From the NCBI RefSeq assembly GCF_900119315.1, contig NZ_LT827010.1:222001-286000 (forward strand): DNA of 64,000 nucleotides, written 5' to 3'. Under the pieces are notes generated by a model. That model had not been told where the DNA came from, made no database searches, and saw only the letters and a list, made by a program, of their open reading frames with translations. Source of the stretch: Actinoplanes sp. SE50/110 (GTDB lineage: Bacteria; Actinomycetota; Actinomycetes; Mycobacteriales; Micromonosporaceae). Shown piece by piece: positions 32,645 to 42,064 of the stretch; the first letter of the stretch is position 1; each line of letters opens with the position of its first letter. The position numbers were made by a program, and so were the translations under genes.

Positions 32645-35600
32645 ATGACGCGTCGCGTCGTGCGCTTAAGGCTGTTCAACTTTGTCCGGGCCCGTTATGT
32701 GATGCGGGCCACTGTAGCAACGACCGTGGCCGCAATGGTTCTGTCGACGGCTGATGCCTCGGCGGCATGGGCAGCCACGACGGACTGGAACCTAGGCAAC
32801 ACTTCGGCCTCGCAGGTTGCAGACCTGACGGCACCCGCCACGGGAGTGGTCCGGAACGATGGACTCAAGACCTGTTTGGAGCGTGTCAGCGGCGCCACCG
32901 CCAACGGCACGGTAGCCGCCTCGTCGACGTGCACCGGCGCGTCCGGCCAGATGTGGACCTTCAAGCCTCCGACGTTCAGCACGCAAGGGAATCTGACTCC
33001 GGCTGGCGTGCCCACCAGTTGCTTGAGCGTGGTGAGCCGTAATGGCGGACCGGCTCGCGAAGTGGCGGCGGCCGGCGCTGCCCAGATGCTTTTGACCGAC
33101 GATGGCCAAGTCTGGGCGAGGACCCAGAATGGCTTAAATGCCGAGCTGGGTCCGTGGGTTAAGGAGACCGACGCCAAGGTCCAAGATATCGCCGGCGGCT
33201 CCGACGGCACTCAGATGATCATCGGCGCGGACTGGCACGTGTATGCCCGCAATAATGTCGGTGCCGACGGCTGGACCAACGAGGGCACGCAGGCTGCGAC
33301 CGCGATCGCCACGAACGGTGGCACCCAGCTGTACTTGGCCTCCGACGGGACGGTATACGCCCGGTCTGGCATCGGCGACGCTACCGGCTGGGTAGCCGAG
33401 ACCGCCGCTGGCGGTGCCAAGGCGATCGCTGTGGGGTCCGACGGCACTCAGATGATGATCGGCGCCGACGGGTCGGTATACGCCCGCTCCGCCATCGGCA
33501 ACGCGAGCGGCTGGGTAAAGGAGCTCGGACCGGGCGCGCAGGCGATCGCCACCAACGGCGGCCTCCAGATGCTGGTCGACGCCCGCAGCGAGGTCTATGT
33601 CAAGACGGGTATCAGTCTCAACGGCTGGACCAAAGAGGCCGTTACCTCGGCCAGCGGCGCGGCGGTCACTGCCCCAGCGTCGCCCCTGCGCAGGGTGATC
33701 ACGGTCGACAGCGACCGCACGCAAATGATGCAAGGCTCCGACGGCAACGCGTATGCCCGCCTGGCATCGGACACGACTTGGACAGTCCAGAACGGGCCTG
33801 TCCTGACGGGCACCGATGTAGTGGGGCGTACCGCGATCGCGGTCGGCTCGTCCGGGCGGCTGATCATCCTGAACACCGGGACCGTCTCAGCACGCACGGC
33901 CGCATCGAGAGGCCGCTACGTCTCCGCATCGGATCCGACGGCAGATTCTGCAGACGGCGTTCCAGTCAAGCTTTACGACTGCCACGACTGGGCGAATCAA
34001 GGCTGGGTGTTTGAGTACAGCAAGTCCGGCAGCATCCAGCTGCGTAACCCGGCATCGAACCGGTGCCTCAACACGCCGAACGACTCGACCACCAGCGGCA
34101 CCGCGCTGACCATCGCCACCTGCACCGGCTCACTCGGCCAGCAGTTCACCAACCCCACCACACCGCCCCCGCCTTCCGGCCCGATCACCAACCCGGTGGT
34201 GAACAAATGCGCGGTGCCGGCGTCCACGACCAGCACCCCGGACACAGGCGCCGCGGTCGTGATCAACCCGTGCGGCGTCGGCTACACCACCGGCCCCGTC
34301 CTCCCATGGACTCTCAACAAGGACGGCACCCTGACGGCCGGCACCATGTGCCTGAGCCTCACCGGCGGCGAAACCGCCACCACCAACGGCACCAAGACCA
34401 CGATGAGCAAGTGCGCCGGAACCCTCGACCAGCAGTGGGTCGTCGGGTTCGACACCACCGGCCGCACCCAACTGATCAACCCGAACTCCGCGCGATGCCT
34501 GGAAGACCCGAACGCCAACCTCACCACCGGCACCCCACTGCAGATCGCCACCTGTAACAACGGGGACGCCCAGGTGTGGAGCATCCCGCACACCGGGCAC
34601 GCCTTCGCCGGACCGATCACCGCGACCACCACGGTGATCCCCGCAGGAACCGGCACCGAACGACTCGTCGCGATGCAAACCGCGGCACGAGTACGCGACA
34701 CCCGCGCCCACCTGGCCCTGCTTATGCACGCCGGAGGCCCCAACGTCCGCCAGATAGCCGCGCAGTGGCTTGCCGGCCCCGACACGGCGCTGAACGTCGA
34801 ATGGGGCGACTGGGTCGACAAAAACTGGATCGCCGAAGACTGGGTCAACGGCTGGAAATGGGCCGACGCCTCCAGCGACACAGCGCCAGCCGGCCCGCTA
34901 GGAGCGGACATCGTCGCAGCCGGCACCGCCGATCAGGCACGCCAGCAGCGTGAGACCGCCCGCGACGCGTTCCTGGCCGGCTACCCGATGGGCGACTACG
35001 GATCCCGGCCGTCCTTTGACACCGACGTCACCAACTTCTTGTCCAAAGGTTCGACGAGAGAACTGGCCGTCGAAGCCGCCTACTTCCACCCTCTGATCAC
35101 GCAGGCGTCGAAGGCCGAGCAGGACAAGGTCTGGGAGATCTATGAGCGTCACCTCAAGTCCGAGCCAGGCAACGGCTACTTCACCGCTGACAACATCAAA
35201 AAAGTCGTAGAAGGGTCAGCCGACGACGTTCGCCGGTTCATCCAGTTCGACAGCTATCCCCGGGTCGCACCGCAGCCGAATACCCCGGAATTCCGGATCG
35301 AGGTCGAAGCCCTCAAAACCCGTTGGGCACAGGGCGACCCGAGCAACCCCCTCGACCCCGACCACGTCCTGCTCGACGTCGAGGAAACCGCCTGGGCGGA
35401 ATGGCAGGCCGAACTCAACTCGCAGGCCCAGCCCCGCGCCGACATCCTCGCCGCCGAAATGCAGAGCCTGGACGCCCTGCGCGCCAGCTCCGAAACCATG
35501 CACGACGGCCTCGGCTACGCCTGGACCGCTCGCGGCATCCAATGGGCCCAGGACCAGAAATTCAACAGCGGCAAACCCGCCTGGACCGGCGTCGACATCT

Positions 35601-38600
35601 CCCGCGCCCCGCACGACCTCGGCGTGATCAAAGCTAAAGTCGCCGCCCTGGCCGCCGCAGCGAAAAACTCTGCCGCGGTCGCCAAGGACGCTGCCGACAA
35701 AGCCGTCGCCGCACGTGACGCCGCGTACACCACAGCGACCGCAGCTGGCCTACCGCAGGGCCGCGGCCTGACCTACGCCCAGCAATCAGCACAAGTCGCG
35801 CAGGCAGCAGCCGCCGCCACACAGGCAACGGCCAACGCGATGCAAACCGTGGTCGCTGCAGTCAACGCAACGCTGGCTAACTCGGCCACCCTGCTGGCAA
35901 ACGCAAGCGCGCAAGCGCACGCCGCCCGCGCCCTCTACCTACGTCAGTCGGCCGAGGACAGCGCCGCTCACGCCGCGCAGCTCGCCGCGCAGGCAAAGCA
36001 AGAGGAGAAGGAGGCCGCCACCGCCGCCGCCAAGGCCGCTGCGGACAAGACCAAGATTGCCACTGTCGAAGCCGACGCGAAAAGCGCTCTAGCCCGGGCG
36101 GACGCTGCAGCAGCGGACGCCGCCAAGCAGGAAAAGATTGCTGCAGACGCCCAAGCGACGGCCGAACGGGAACGGCAGAACGCGGCCGCGGCGATGACGG
36201 CGGCCCAGAATCAAGCCGCGATCGCCGAATCAAAGAAGAACGAGGCGGCGAGCGCTGCCGCCAAGGCCGGTCAGGACGAGACGGCAGCAAAACTCGCGGA
36301 AACCTTCGCGATGGACGCTTGGCGCCGGGCGGCTAAGGCCCAGGCCGAGATGGTCGCAACAGCGCAGGCAGCCGCGGAAGCAGACGCGAAGGCGGCCGCC
36401 GCCGCCGGTACAGACGCTGCCGACGACGCCGAAGCTCAGGCCGTCAAAGCCCGCAAGGCAGCCGACGATGCCGCAGCCGCCGCCGACACAGCGGGGACAG
36501 AAGCCGACGCCGCTCAAGCCGCCGCATCCCGAGCACGATCGGCTGCCGGCACCGCGCGCGCCGCGGCACAGCGTGCGGCCGCAGATCTGGAGACTGCGAA
36601 GGCAGCAGCGTCGCAGACCCACGCGGATGCAGTCGAGGGCCACGCGCTGGCCGCCGACGCGATCAGCAACGCACGCTACGCGGCCTCTCAGGCAGCACAG
36701 GCACGAAAGGCGGCAGCCGACGCCAAGGCGGAGGCGGACAGTGCCAAGGCAGCCGCGCAACAGGCTCAGACCGAAGCGGCGGATGCGCTGGCCGACAGTG
36801 CGGTCGCGATCGGGCAAGCCGTGGCCACCGGCCAAGCCGCACAAGAAACCGCGGTCGCAGCCGCGACTGTAGCGGCCCCCGCGGACACCGCGATCGATCT
36901 TGCAACGCCATGGGCAGCCACCGATTCAGCGGCCGGCCTGGCCGGCCTGAGCTCACAAGCAGCCGAGACCATTTCCGCCGCCCAGGCGAATATCGCCGCA
37001 GCGCAGGCGACTCAGGCGGCGGCTCTAGCCGTGGATGCCCAGGACGCCGCGAACCGGGCGAGCGGGGATGCGAAACTTGCCCTCCAAGCAGCGGCCGCAG
37101 CCGCGGTCTCGGCATCGCAGGCAGCCGCCTCGGCGGCGGCCGCCACGAAGTCTGCTAACCAAGCAGCAGCCGACGCGAAAGCAACTAAGCAGGCATCCGC
37201 GCGCATCGACGAGATGGATGCCAAAGCCCAGCAGGACGTCACCAAGACCCAAGGCTCCGCCGATGCCGCCGACGCCCATGCGACGGCGGCGGAAGCAGCC
37301 GCCGACGAGAGCGAACGTGACGCCGACGCTGCGCACCACGCGTACTACAGCGCGCAGGACTCCGCAAACGAGGCCAGCGAGTACGCCGACGATGCGGAAG
37401 CTTCAGCGCAGGCAGCACGAGAAGCCGCCGAGAATGCCAACACGTCACTCGAGGGTGCTCAGGCAGCTGGCGCTGCCCTGGCCTCGGCTACGGTCAACGA
37501 CCCGCAGCAGCTAACTGACCTGAACGCCAAGGCGTCGCCGCTCGGCGACGGTATCTGGGTCCGTCCTGAAGCGAAGGTCACCTTTACCCCAGACGGCCCC
37601 TGCGTCGGTGTCGGCGGCTGCGACGTCACCGGCACAGCCCACGTCACCGGCTACAACGTCTACTTCTATGCCGCCTGCGCCGTCCCCGACCCGGCGGACC
37701 CGAACCACTGTTTCACAACCGCGAGCGGCTCTGTCCTCAACCTGTACCCGTTGGCGACCATTCCGATCAACCAGCCGCCGTACAAGATCACGCATCACAT
37801 CGATCAGATGGCGTTGTATGACACCTACGTCAAACATCTACCTGAGACGCTGTTCCATGAATTCATCGGCTGCTACCACAAGCTGACGTCCGCCGACGAC
37901 GGTGGGAGTCTGTTCGACTGCGGGCTGGTCGTCGGTGAACTTTTCGGTGCGGAGATCATCAAAGCCGCATCGACAGCACTCCGCGCGCTTCGCATCGCCA
38001 TGATCGCCTACGACGTCGAAGGAATCGACGGGGCGATCAACGCGATCAAGGCTTTGAAGATTGAGTACCAGACCCTGATAGAGCTTCAGAAGATCGCGGC
38101 TGCTGCCCGTGCTGAAGCTCTCGAAAAGCGGATTCTCGAGTGCCTCGGTGGACATAGTTTCGCGGAGGGCACCGGAGTTCTTATGGCCGACGGCACAGTC
38201 AAGCCAATTGAGGCAGTCAGAGTCGGTGATTTAGTCCGTAACGCCACACCTTCTGGTGGCGTCGAGACGCATCAGGTGACGCAGACGCACCGGACAACTA
38301 CGGACACCGAATTCACTGAACTGACCGTCGTGGCCGGCGACAGAAGAGTCAATATTGTCGGCACTCAGAACCACCCATTCTACGACGTCACTCGCGCCGA
38401 ATTCGTCAACGCAGGCGATCTTGCCGTCGGAGATCAGCTGAGGACCGGCAGCTCGGGAACGATCACGGTCGCCGCTGTGCGGAATTATACCGGCGCGATG
38501 GCCACCTATGACCTGACAATCGAAGGCCTGCATACCTATTTCGTTGACAACAACGGCCTTCCCGTACTGGTACATAACAGTACGGCTTGTCCTCCCGGTT

Positions 38601-39031
38601 GGGTGGCAGACGCCCTTAGGGAGATGACGGACAGGAAACTTCCAGTCACGACGGGCTTCTTGTACGTTGGTGGGCGGCGCGTCGCGGAGTTGTCGGCTCG
38701 CACGGAGGAAGAATCCAAGTATATTAACGCCTACCTCCATAAAATCTTCCCGAATGTTCCCGCGAAGACGACCTTCAGGGCTTCATGGCACGCCGACGGG
38801 AAGCTGGCCTGGTGGATGCGTCTAGAATATCGAAATAGCGGATTCACCAGCGAAGAGTTGAAAAACGGGATTATGATTATCAATAACAAGAACGGTCCTT
38901 GCGGAGGAGTAAAGTACGATCTTGGATGCCTTCAGGATATGGCGAACATTCTCTATCGCGACCAGAAGATAAGTGTCTTTTGGCCGGGGCGGGCGGAGCC
39001 ATACCCTGTCCAAGGCGTAGCTTCGCGATAG
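32645..39031 (+). CDS. Secreted polymorphic toxin: lectin / ALF / coiled coil / HINT / DddA-like deaminase
   Basis: About 2128 residues. Order: signal peptide ending SAAWA; ricin-type lectin (about 50-130); a tectonin-like propeller of roughly 45-residue units with [DG]-x-VYARS-IG---GWV and SDGTQMM (140-420); two or three ricin-type repeats with CL--P and QQW/QVW motifs (420-650); an ALF-like alpha-helical region (660-990); a very Ala-rich coiled coil (995-1615); a linker; HINT (about 1830-1978: HSFAEGTGVLMADGTVKPIE to GLHTYFVDNNGLPVLVHN); and a C-terminal toxin of about 150 residues. The tip resembles SCP1.201/DddA-like deaminases: WHADGKLAWWMR (H2049, D2051 where Glu is usual), IIINNKNGPCGG (C2086) and DLGC (C2095), then ISVFWPGRAEP. 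HINT would cut after VHN and free the tip. A GGGGGG run lies 9 bp before the ATG at 32645; ATG 32639 is an alternative. A TTA codon lies in HINT (38231). Confidence 0.85.
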   Translation: MTRRVVRLRLFNFVRARYVMRATVATTVAAMVLSTADASAAWAATTDWNLGNTSASQVADLTAPATGVVRNDGLKTCLERVSGATANGTVAASSTCTGASGQMWTFKPPTFSTQGNLTPAGVPTSCLSVVSRNGGPAREVAAAGAAQMLLTDDGQVWARTQNGLNAELGPWVKETDAKVQDIAGGSDGTQMIIGADWHVYARNNVGADGWTNEGTQAATAIATNGGTQLYLASDGTVYARSGIGDATGWVAETAAGGAKAIAVGSDGTQMMIGADGSVYARSAIGNASGWVKELGPGAQAIATNGGLQMLVDARSEVYVKTGISLNGWTKEAVTSASGAAVTAPASPLRRVITVDSDRTQMMQGSDGNAYARLASDTTWTVQNGPVLTGTDVVGRTAIAVGSSGRLIILNTGTVSARTAASRGRYVSASDPTADSADGVPVKLYDCHDWANQGWVFEYSKSGSIQLRNPASNRCLNTPNDSTTSGTALTIATCTGSLGQQFTNPTTPPPPSGPITNPVVNKCAVPASTTSTPDTGAAVVINPCGVGYTTGPVLPWTLNKDGTLTAGTMCLSLTGGETATTNGTKTTMSKCAGTLDQQWVVGFDTTGRTQLINPNSARCLEDPNANLTTGTPLQIATCNNGDAQVWSIPHTGHAFAGPITATTTVIPAGTGTERLVAMQTAARVRDTRAHLALLMHAGGPNVRQIAAQWLAGPDTALNVEWGDWVDKNWIAEDWVNGWKWADASSDTAPAGPLGADIVAAGTADQARQQRETARDAFLAGYPMGDYGSRPSFDTDVTNFLSKGSTRELAVEAAYFHPLITQASKAEQDKVWEIYERHLKSEPGNGYFTADNIKKVVEGSADDVRRFIQFDSYPRVAPQPNTPEFRIEVEALKTRWAQGDPSNPLDPDHVLLDVEETAWAEWQAELNSQAQPRADILAAEMQSLDALRASSETMHDGLGYAWTARGIQWAQDQKFNSGKPAWTGVDISRAPHDLGVIKAKVAALAAAAKNSAAVAKDAADKAVAARDAAYTTATAAGLPQGRGLTYAQQSAQVAQAAAAATQATANAMQTVVAAVNATLANSATLLANASAQAHAARALYLRQSAEDSAAHAAQLAAQAKQEEKEAATAAAKAAADKTKIATVEADAKSALARADAAAADAAKQEKIAADAQATAERERQNAAAAMTAAQNQAAIAESKKNEAASAAAKAGQDETAAKLAETFAMDAWRRAAKAQAEMVATAQAAAEADAKAAAAAGTDAADDAEAQAVKARKAADDAAAAADTAGTEADAAQAAASRARSAAGTARAAAQRAAADLETAKAAASQTHADAVEGHALAADAISNARYAASQAAQARKAAADAKAEADSAKAAAQQAQTEAADALADSAVAIGQAVATGQAAQETAVAAATVAAPADTAIDLATPWAATDSAAGLAGLSSQAAETISAAQANIAAAQATQAAALAVDAQDAANRASGDAKLALQAAAAAAVSASQAAASAAAATKSANQAAADAKATKQASARIDEMDAKAQQDVTKTQGSADAADAHATAAEAAADESERDADAAHHAYYSAQDSANEASEYADDAEASAQAAREAAENANTSLEGAQAAGAALASATVNDPQQLTDLNAKASPLGDGIWVRPEAKVTFTPDGPCVGVGGCDVTGTAHVTGYNVYFYAACAVPDPADPNHCFTTASGSVLNLYPLATIPINQPPYKITHHIDQMALYDTYVKHLPETLFHEFIGCYHKLTSADDGGSLFDCGLVVGELFGAEIIKAASTALRALRIAMIAYDVEGIDGAINAIKALKIEYQTLIELQKIAAAARAEALEKRILECLGGHSFAEGTGVLMADGTVKPIEAVRVGDLVRNATPSGGVETHQVTQTHRTTTDTEFTELTVVAGDRRVNIVGTQNHPFYDVTRAEFVNAGDLAVGDQLRTGSSGTITVAAVRNYTGAMATYDLTIEGLHTYFVDNNGLPVLVHNSTACPPGWVADALREMTDRKLPVTTGFLYVGGRRVAELSARTEEESKYINAYLHKIFPNVPAKTTFRASWHADGKLAWWMRLEYRNSGFTSEELKNGIMIINNKNGPCGGVKYDLGCLQDMANILYRDQKISVFWPGRAEPYPVQGVASR

Positions 39032-39034
39032 GGA

Positions 39035-39628
39035 ATGAGGAATAGACGCGTGATTTTGAACTTTTCAGACGGACGGCGTCATCGATGCGCGGAGACTGCA
39101 GAGGCGGTGTCTGCTGTGGTTAATGAGATTTTTGATGGCCGCAGCAGCAAGTCTGCAGGGAATGTTGCGCATGGAGATGACGGTACGGCAACGGACGCAA
39201 TATTCGAGCTCTCATGGTCGGACCGGTGCCACGACCTTCAGAGTAGTGAAGCCGGTCGTAATGGCCTGCCTAGCAACTTCCTAAGTGTTGCTTGCAATCA
39301 CTCGACCGGATACGGTGCCCTCGTCTGGTGCGTCGACCAGGTCTCATTTCCGCGGAAGGGTGGCATACATGCCAGCGTCTGGGTGACGGATAATGTAGAG
39401 CCGCCGGAGTTCGACACCGGCGTGATAATGGATCAGGACGTAGAAGAATGCCACGATCCAAGAAGCACCATTCCGCTCCACCAGGTACGGCAGGCCGTCG
39501 AGGAGTTCTGCCGCCTGGGTACAGGTGATCGTCCCGAAAGCGTCCGATGGGTTGAAGCCTTCGACTTTGTGGGACGAAGGTTCCCGCTCGTTACCGACGA
39601 CGGAAGGCATGACCCCTTCCTTGCATGA
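39035..39628 (+). CDS. Imm1-like immunity protein
   Basis: A 197-residue cytoplasmic protein starting 3 bp after the toxin stop. The C-terminal part (HASVWVTDNVEPPEFDTGVI, then IPLHQVRQAVEEFCRLGTGD, RPESVRWVEA) fits the Imm1 pattern of an acidic turn, a helix and the closing RP--V-W strand. Imm1 proteins sit beside deaminase toxins, which supports the toxin call. An alternative GTG at 39050 has a better-placed GAGGA and would begin at ILNFSDGRRH. GC content is visibly lower than in the toxin body, as in exchangeable tip cassettes. Confidence 0.7.
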   Translation: MRNRRVILNFSDGRRHRCAETAEAVSAVVNEIFDGRSSKSAGNVAHGDDGTATDAIFELSWSDRCHDLQSSEAGRNGLPSNFLSVACNHSTGYGALVWCVDQVSFPRKGGIHASVWVTDNVEPPEFDTGVIMDQDVEECHDPRSTIPLHQVRQAVEEFCRLGTGDRPESVRWVEAFDFVGRRFPLVTDDGRHDPFLA

Positions 39629-39691
39629 TAGATCTTCGCTGGAATGAGTACGCAGATACTGTGACGCCGGATCCTGCGACGACCGTCACTA

Positions 39692-39742
39692 TCAGAGCGC
39701 CCTGGGATGACATGATTTCGATCGTCTCCCAGGGCGCCCTGA
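39692..39742 (+). terminator. Terminator hairpin after toxin-immunity genes
   Basis: TCAGAGCGCCCTGGGA (39692-39707) pairs with TCCCAGGGCGCCCTGA (39727-39742), one mismatch in 16, loop 19 nt. It lies 64 bp after the immunity gene stop. Confidence 0.75.
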
Positions 39743-40081
39743 GTGCCTATTGAGGCGTCTTATGGTCTGCTGCGACTTGCGGATCAAATGCTTCGGCCGC
39801 TTTGCCGCTAACGACAATGGCGGGACTTGAGAGGGATTGCTGGCGATGTCAGGCCCGTGCGCAGCCCAGACGCGCGCCGCCATGTAGGTCGTCCGGTTGC
39901 TCCGTGGTCGCTCGGATGTTCCGCACCCTCATCGGATGCACCCGGACGGAGCCAGATTTTGCGGTCTCAGGTGCTCTTGAGGTTGCATTTAGCATCCCGG
40001 ACGGAGCGATATGTAGTTGGACGGGGCCGGACGGTGCGCGTAGAAAGTCCGTAACTCGCACTGGAGCTAATCAATGAAAAA

Positions 40082-40131
40082 GCTGCGGACTTTTAATCCT
40101 TAGGTTCCGGGTTCGAGTCCCGGGCGGCCCA
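40082..40131 (+). other. attachment site: 3' half of a tRNA-Lys gene, copy 2
   Basis: Identical to 30711-30760: anticodon arm with TTT, T arm and 3' acceptor strand, no 5' half. It marks the right end of the toxin-carrying element and the left end of the next, eroded one. Confidence 0.85.
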
Positions 40132-40648
40132 CTCGTTTGATCTGCGGTTCTTCGGCAGGCAGCTGTCCGTTGTGGTACCTGGACCCTTGCTGGTCGCTTG
40201 GACCGTTTTGGCCGGATCTGGCTTTCGTGGCGCGCGGTCGCGGCTTCCTGGCCTGCGGTTTTGGCTATGGCTGACGTGCTGGCTCGTGGCGGTGTGGTGG
40301 ACGCTCGGGTCGGCTGTGGTGGCGGTCCGGCGCGACGGCGCTTGATCTTGGCGGTCATCTTGGCGCGGGCGTTGCGGGCGGTGGTCAGGATGAGCCGGGC
40401 TGTCGCCTCGGCGGCCTTGTGCTGTGCTGCGGGTAGCACGCTGGTGTAGGTGTCGGCGGTGACCACGATGCTGGCGTGCCCGAGCTGGTCCTGAACGGTC
40501 TTGAGATCGGCGCCGGCGGTGTGCGCCAGGCTGGCCGCGCCGGTGGCAGGCCGCACAGGCCGGTCCGGAATCCCAGGCGTTTCGTGAAGTAGTTCGGGTG
40601 GAATGGCTGGCCGTCGGGGCGGGTGAACACGTAGCCGGAGGTTCGCCA
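40082..40648. repeat. 567-bp direct repeat, copy 2
   Basis: Identical by eye to 30711-31277, including the same integrase lesion. After TTCGCCA (40642-40648) the two loci differ: GTGTGTCAGG here against GCTGCGGCCG in copy 1, with about 85-90% similarity continuing to about 40870. Confidence 0.85.
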
Positions 40649-40914
40649 TGTGTGTCAGGTGTGCAAGTAGTGGGCGCGTTGGTGGCTTAGATGGCTCCGG
40701 AGCACGGCTACGGTGCGCCGGTCCAGGGCAATGGTGCAGCGACTGGCCGCCGATTTGGGCGGTCCTTCGATGATCTGGTGGCCGGCATTGGTGCGCTGGT
40801 TGGTGATGTGAGCTGCCGGTTGTTGAGATCGAGGTCTGCCCAGCGCAGCCCGGCGACCTCGCCGTGCAGGCCGCCACCGGCCCGTCGTTCCTCACGGTGC
40901 CGCGGAAGTGGACC

Positions 40915-40942
40915 TTGACGACATTCAATGGGTGTGTACTGT
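40915..40942 (+). promoter_or_regulatory. Leaderless promoter of the gene at 40949
   Basis: TTGACG (40915-40920), a 16-bp spacer, then TACTGT (40937-40942), 6 bp before the ATG at 40949. Transcription would start at or next to the A of the start codon. GTGTAC occurs twice (40935-40940 and 40942-40947), overlapping the -10 box, and may be a regulator site. Confidence 0.6.
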
Positions 40943-40948
40943 GTACCC

Positions 40949-41812
40949 ATGACACACGCTGATCTTCGGTATCTCGCTGAGGCCCTCACTCCGCGGCACG
41001 CCATCGCGGTGAATGACCCAGTCGACCGGCAGCGCCTCGGCGACCTGGTCGATGTCGACACATCCGAGCACCTCCTCGGGTTCATCTCCCAAGCTGGCCG
41101 CGTCGTCGCTGAGACGGTGGGGCCGGGCGAGACCGTGCTGGCCGAGACCGACATCGCGATGGACGCCGATGGTGGCTGGGAGCCTGGGCCGCCGTCCGAG
41201 GTGTGGAAGGTTCCGGCGGGAACCCGCCGGGAGGACATGTGGGACGACGTTGCTCGCCTCTTCCTTGCCCAAAGCCTGCGTACCGGGGCTGCCAGCCAGG
41301 TCTGTGGGTGGCGGGACCGGGTTGTGGCAATCGTGCCGGAGGAAGTCGGCCCGAAGGAGTCGACGATTATCCGAACCTTGGCGAACGGCGGGATCGAAAC
41401 GACGCACACCTACAACGTTCTCGACGCGTATGGCACTTACGCCAAGTGGCTCAACGAACTTGCCCTGGAATTTGGAAGCGGTGACGAGGCCATGGCCTCG
41501 GACACGCCGCAACCACCTGGGCTGGTGCGTAACGTCGTCGCTGCATGGCTGATGCGCGAGGCGGGCGAGGCAGAACTCAACCAGGCCCGCTTCTCTCTTA
41601 AAATCGGCCTCGCCGGATACGCGCGGATCACCGAGCGCGCGCCGAACGTCGACCTGCCGATCGCCGAACTTGCCCGTTCCCTCTACACCGACCGCGCCAA
41701 CTTGACGAAGGTCATCAAAGCGGCCGAGAAGGATGCTGTGATCACCGAGATCCACGATGCGATCGCGTCCAAAGATACCGACCGGATCGCCGCGGCACTC
41801 CGCAAGTCGTAG
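40949..41812 (+). CDS. Conserved-looking hypothetical protein
   Basis: A 287-residue soluble protein from ATG 40949. It begins THADLRYLAEALTPRHAIAV and has even, well-structured composition throughout. There are many acidic residues, no membrane or signal segments, and a helical C-terminal part (LMREAGEAELNQARFSLKIG ... LTKVIKAAEKDAVITEIHDA). No family or catalytic motif is recognised. The -10/-35 placement indicates a leaderless mRNA. An upstream in-frame ATG at 40928 would lie inside the promoter. It borders the truncated integrase, so it could be cargo of the eroded element. Confidence 0.65.
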   Translation: MTHADLRYLAEALTPRHAIAVNDPVDRQRLGDLVDVDTSEHLLGFISQAGRVVAETVGPGETVLAETDIAMDADGGWEPGPPSEVWKVPAGTRREDMWDDVARLFLAQSLRTGAASQVCGWRDRVVAIVPEEVGPKESTIIRTLANGGIETTHTYNVLDAYGTYAKWLNELALEFGSGDEAMASDTPQPPGLVRNVVAAWLMREAGEAELNQARFSLKIGLAGYARITERAPNVDLPIAELARSLYTDRANLTKVIKAAEKDAVITEIHDAIASKDTDRIAAALRKS

Positions 41813-41823
41813 GGCCGAATGGT

Positions 41824-41848
41824 GGCCCCGGCAATCTGTCCGGGGTCG
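41824..41848 (+). terminator. Possible terminator hairpin
   Basis: GGCCCCGG and CCGGGGTC pair (one G-T) around an 8-nt loop, 12 bp after the stop of the gene at 40949. Confidence 0.4.
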
Positions 41849-42064
41849 CCAGTGGGCCGCGCAGGCACCGTCGTCGTTACCGAGATGACCATGATTCGTG
41901 GTTGGGGCGGGTGATCCCCATGATCGTCGCATCCTTGCAAAGCCTTGTAAGCCGTGCTCAGGAGGATGATGGACGTACGCGAGCGGTCGACCTCTTGATC
42001 TTCTTATTGGCTCCGCCTGCGAGCGCCGCGGCCGCGGCGCATCCCTTCTGGGAAGAGGGCGATA

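Larger units (their letters stand above)
30711..40131. mobile_element. Integrated element bounded by tRNA-Lys 3' repeats
   Basis: The segment between the two tRNA-Lys 3' halves has the layout of an integrative element: att core, integrase reading toward it, cargo, att core. The cargo is one polymorphic toxin gene (32645-39031) and its immunity gene (39035-39628), closed by a hairpin. A second, truncated integrase copy follows the right core, so at least two elements of this family were inserted in tandem. No complete tRNA-Lys lies in the window; it should be outside, on the left if all insertions share this orientation. Confidence 0.7.
40071..40870 (-). pseudogene. Truncated integrase copy
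   Basis: The C-terminal third of the same integrase as at 30700-32234: LAHTAGADLKTVQDQLGHAS with the last His and Tyr, and the same broken H-x-x-R region. Homology stops near 40870, after the equivalent of AGLRWADLDLNNRQL. The core-binding domain and start are gone. It is the remnant of a second element next to the att core. Confidence 0.75.

Noticed and set aside
36000..37400. Alternative reading frames with Arg/Pro-rich proteins in the coiled-coil region
   Set aside because: Alanine codons (GCN) in one frame automatically open the other frames; the main frame is continuous with recognisable domains on both sides.
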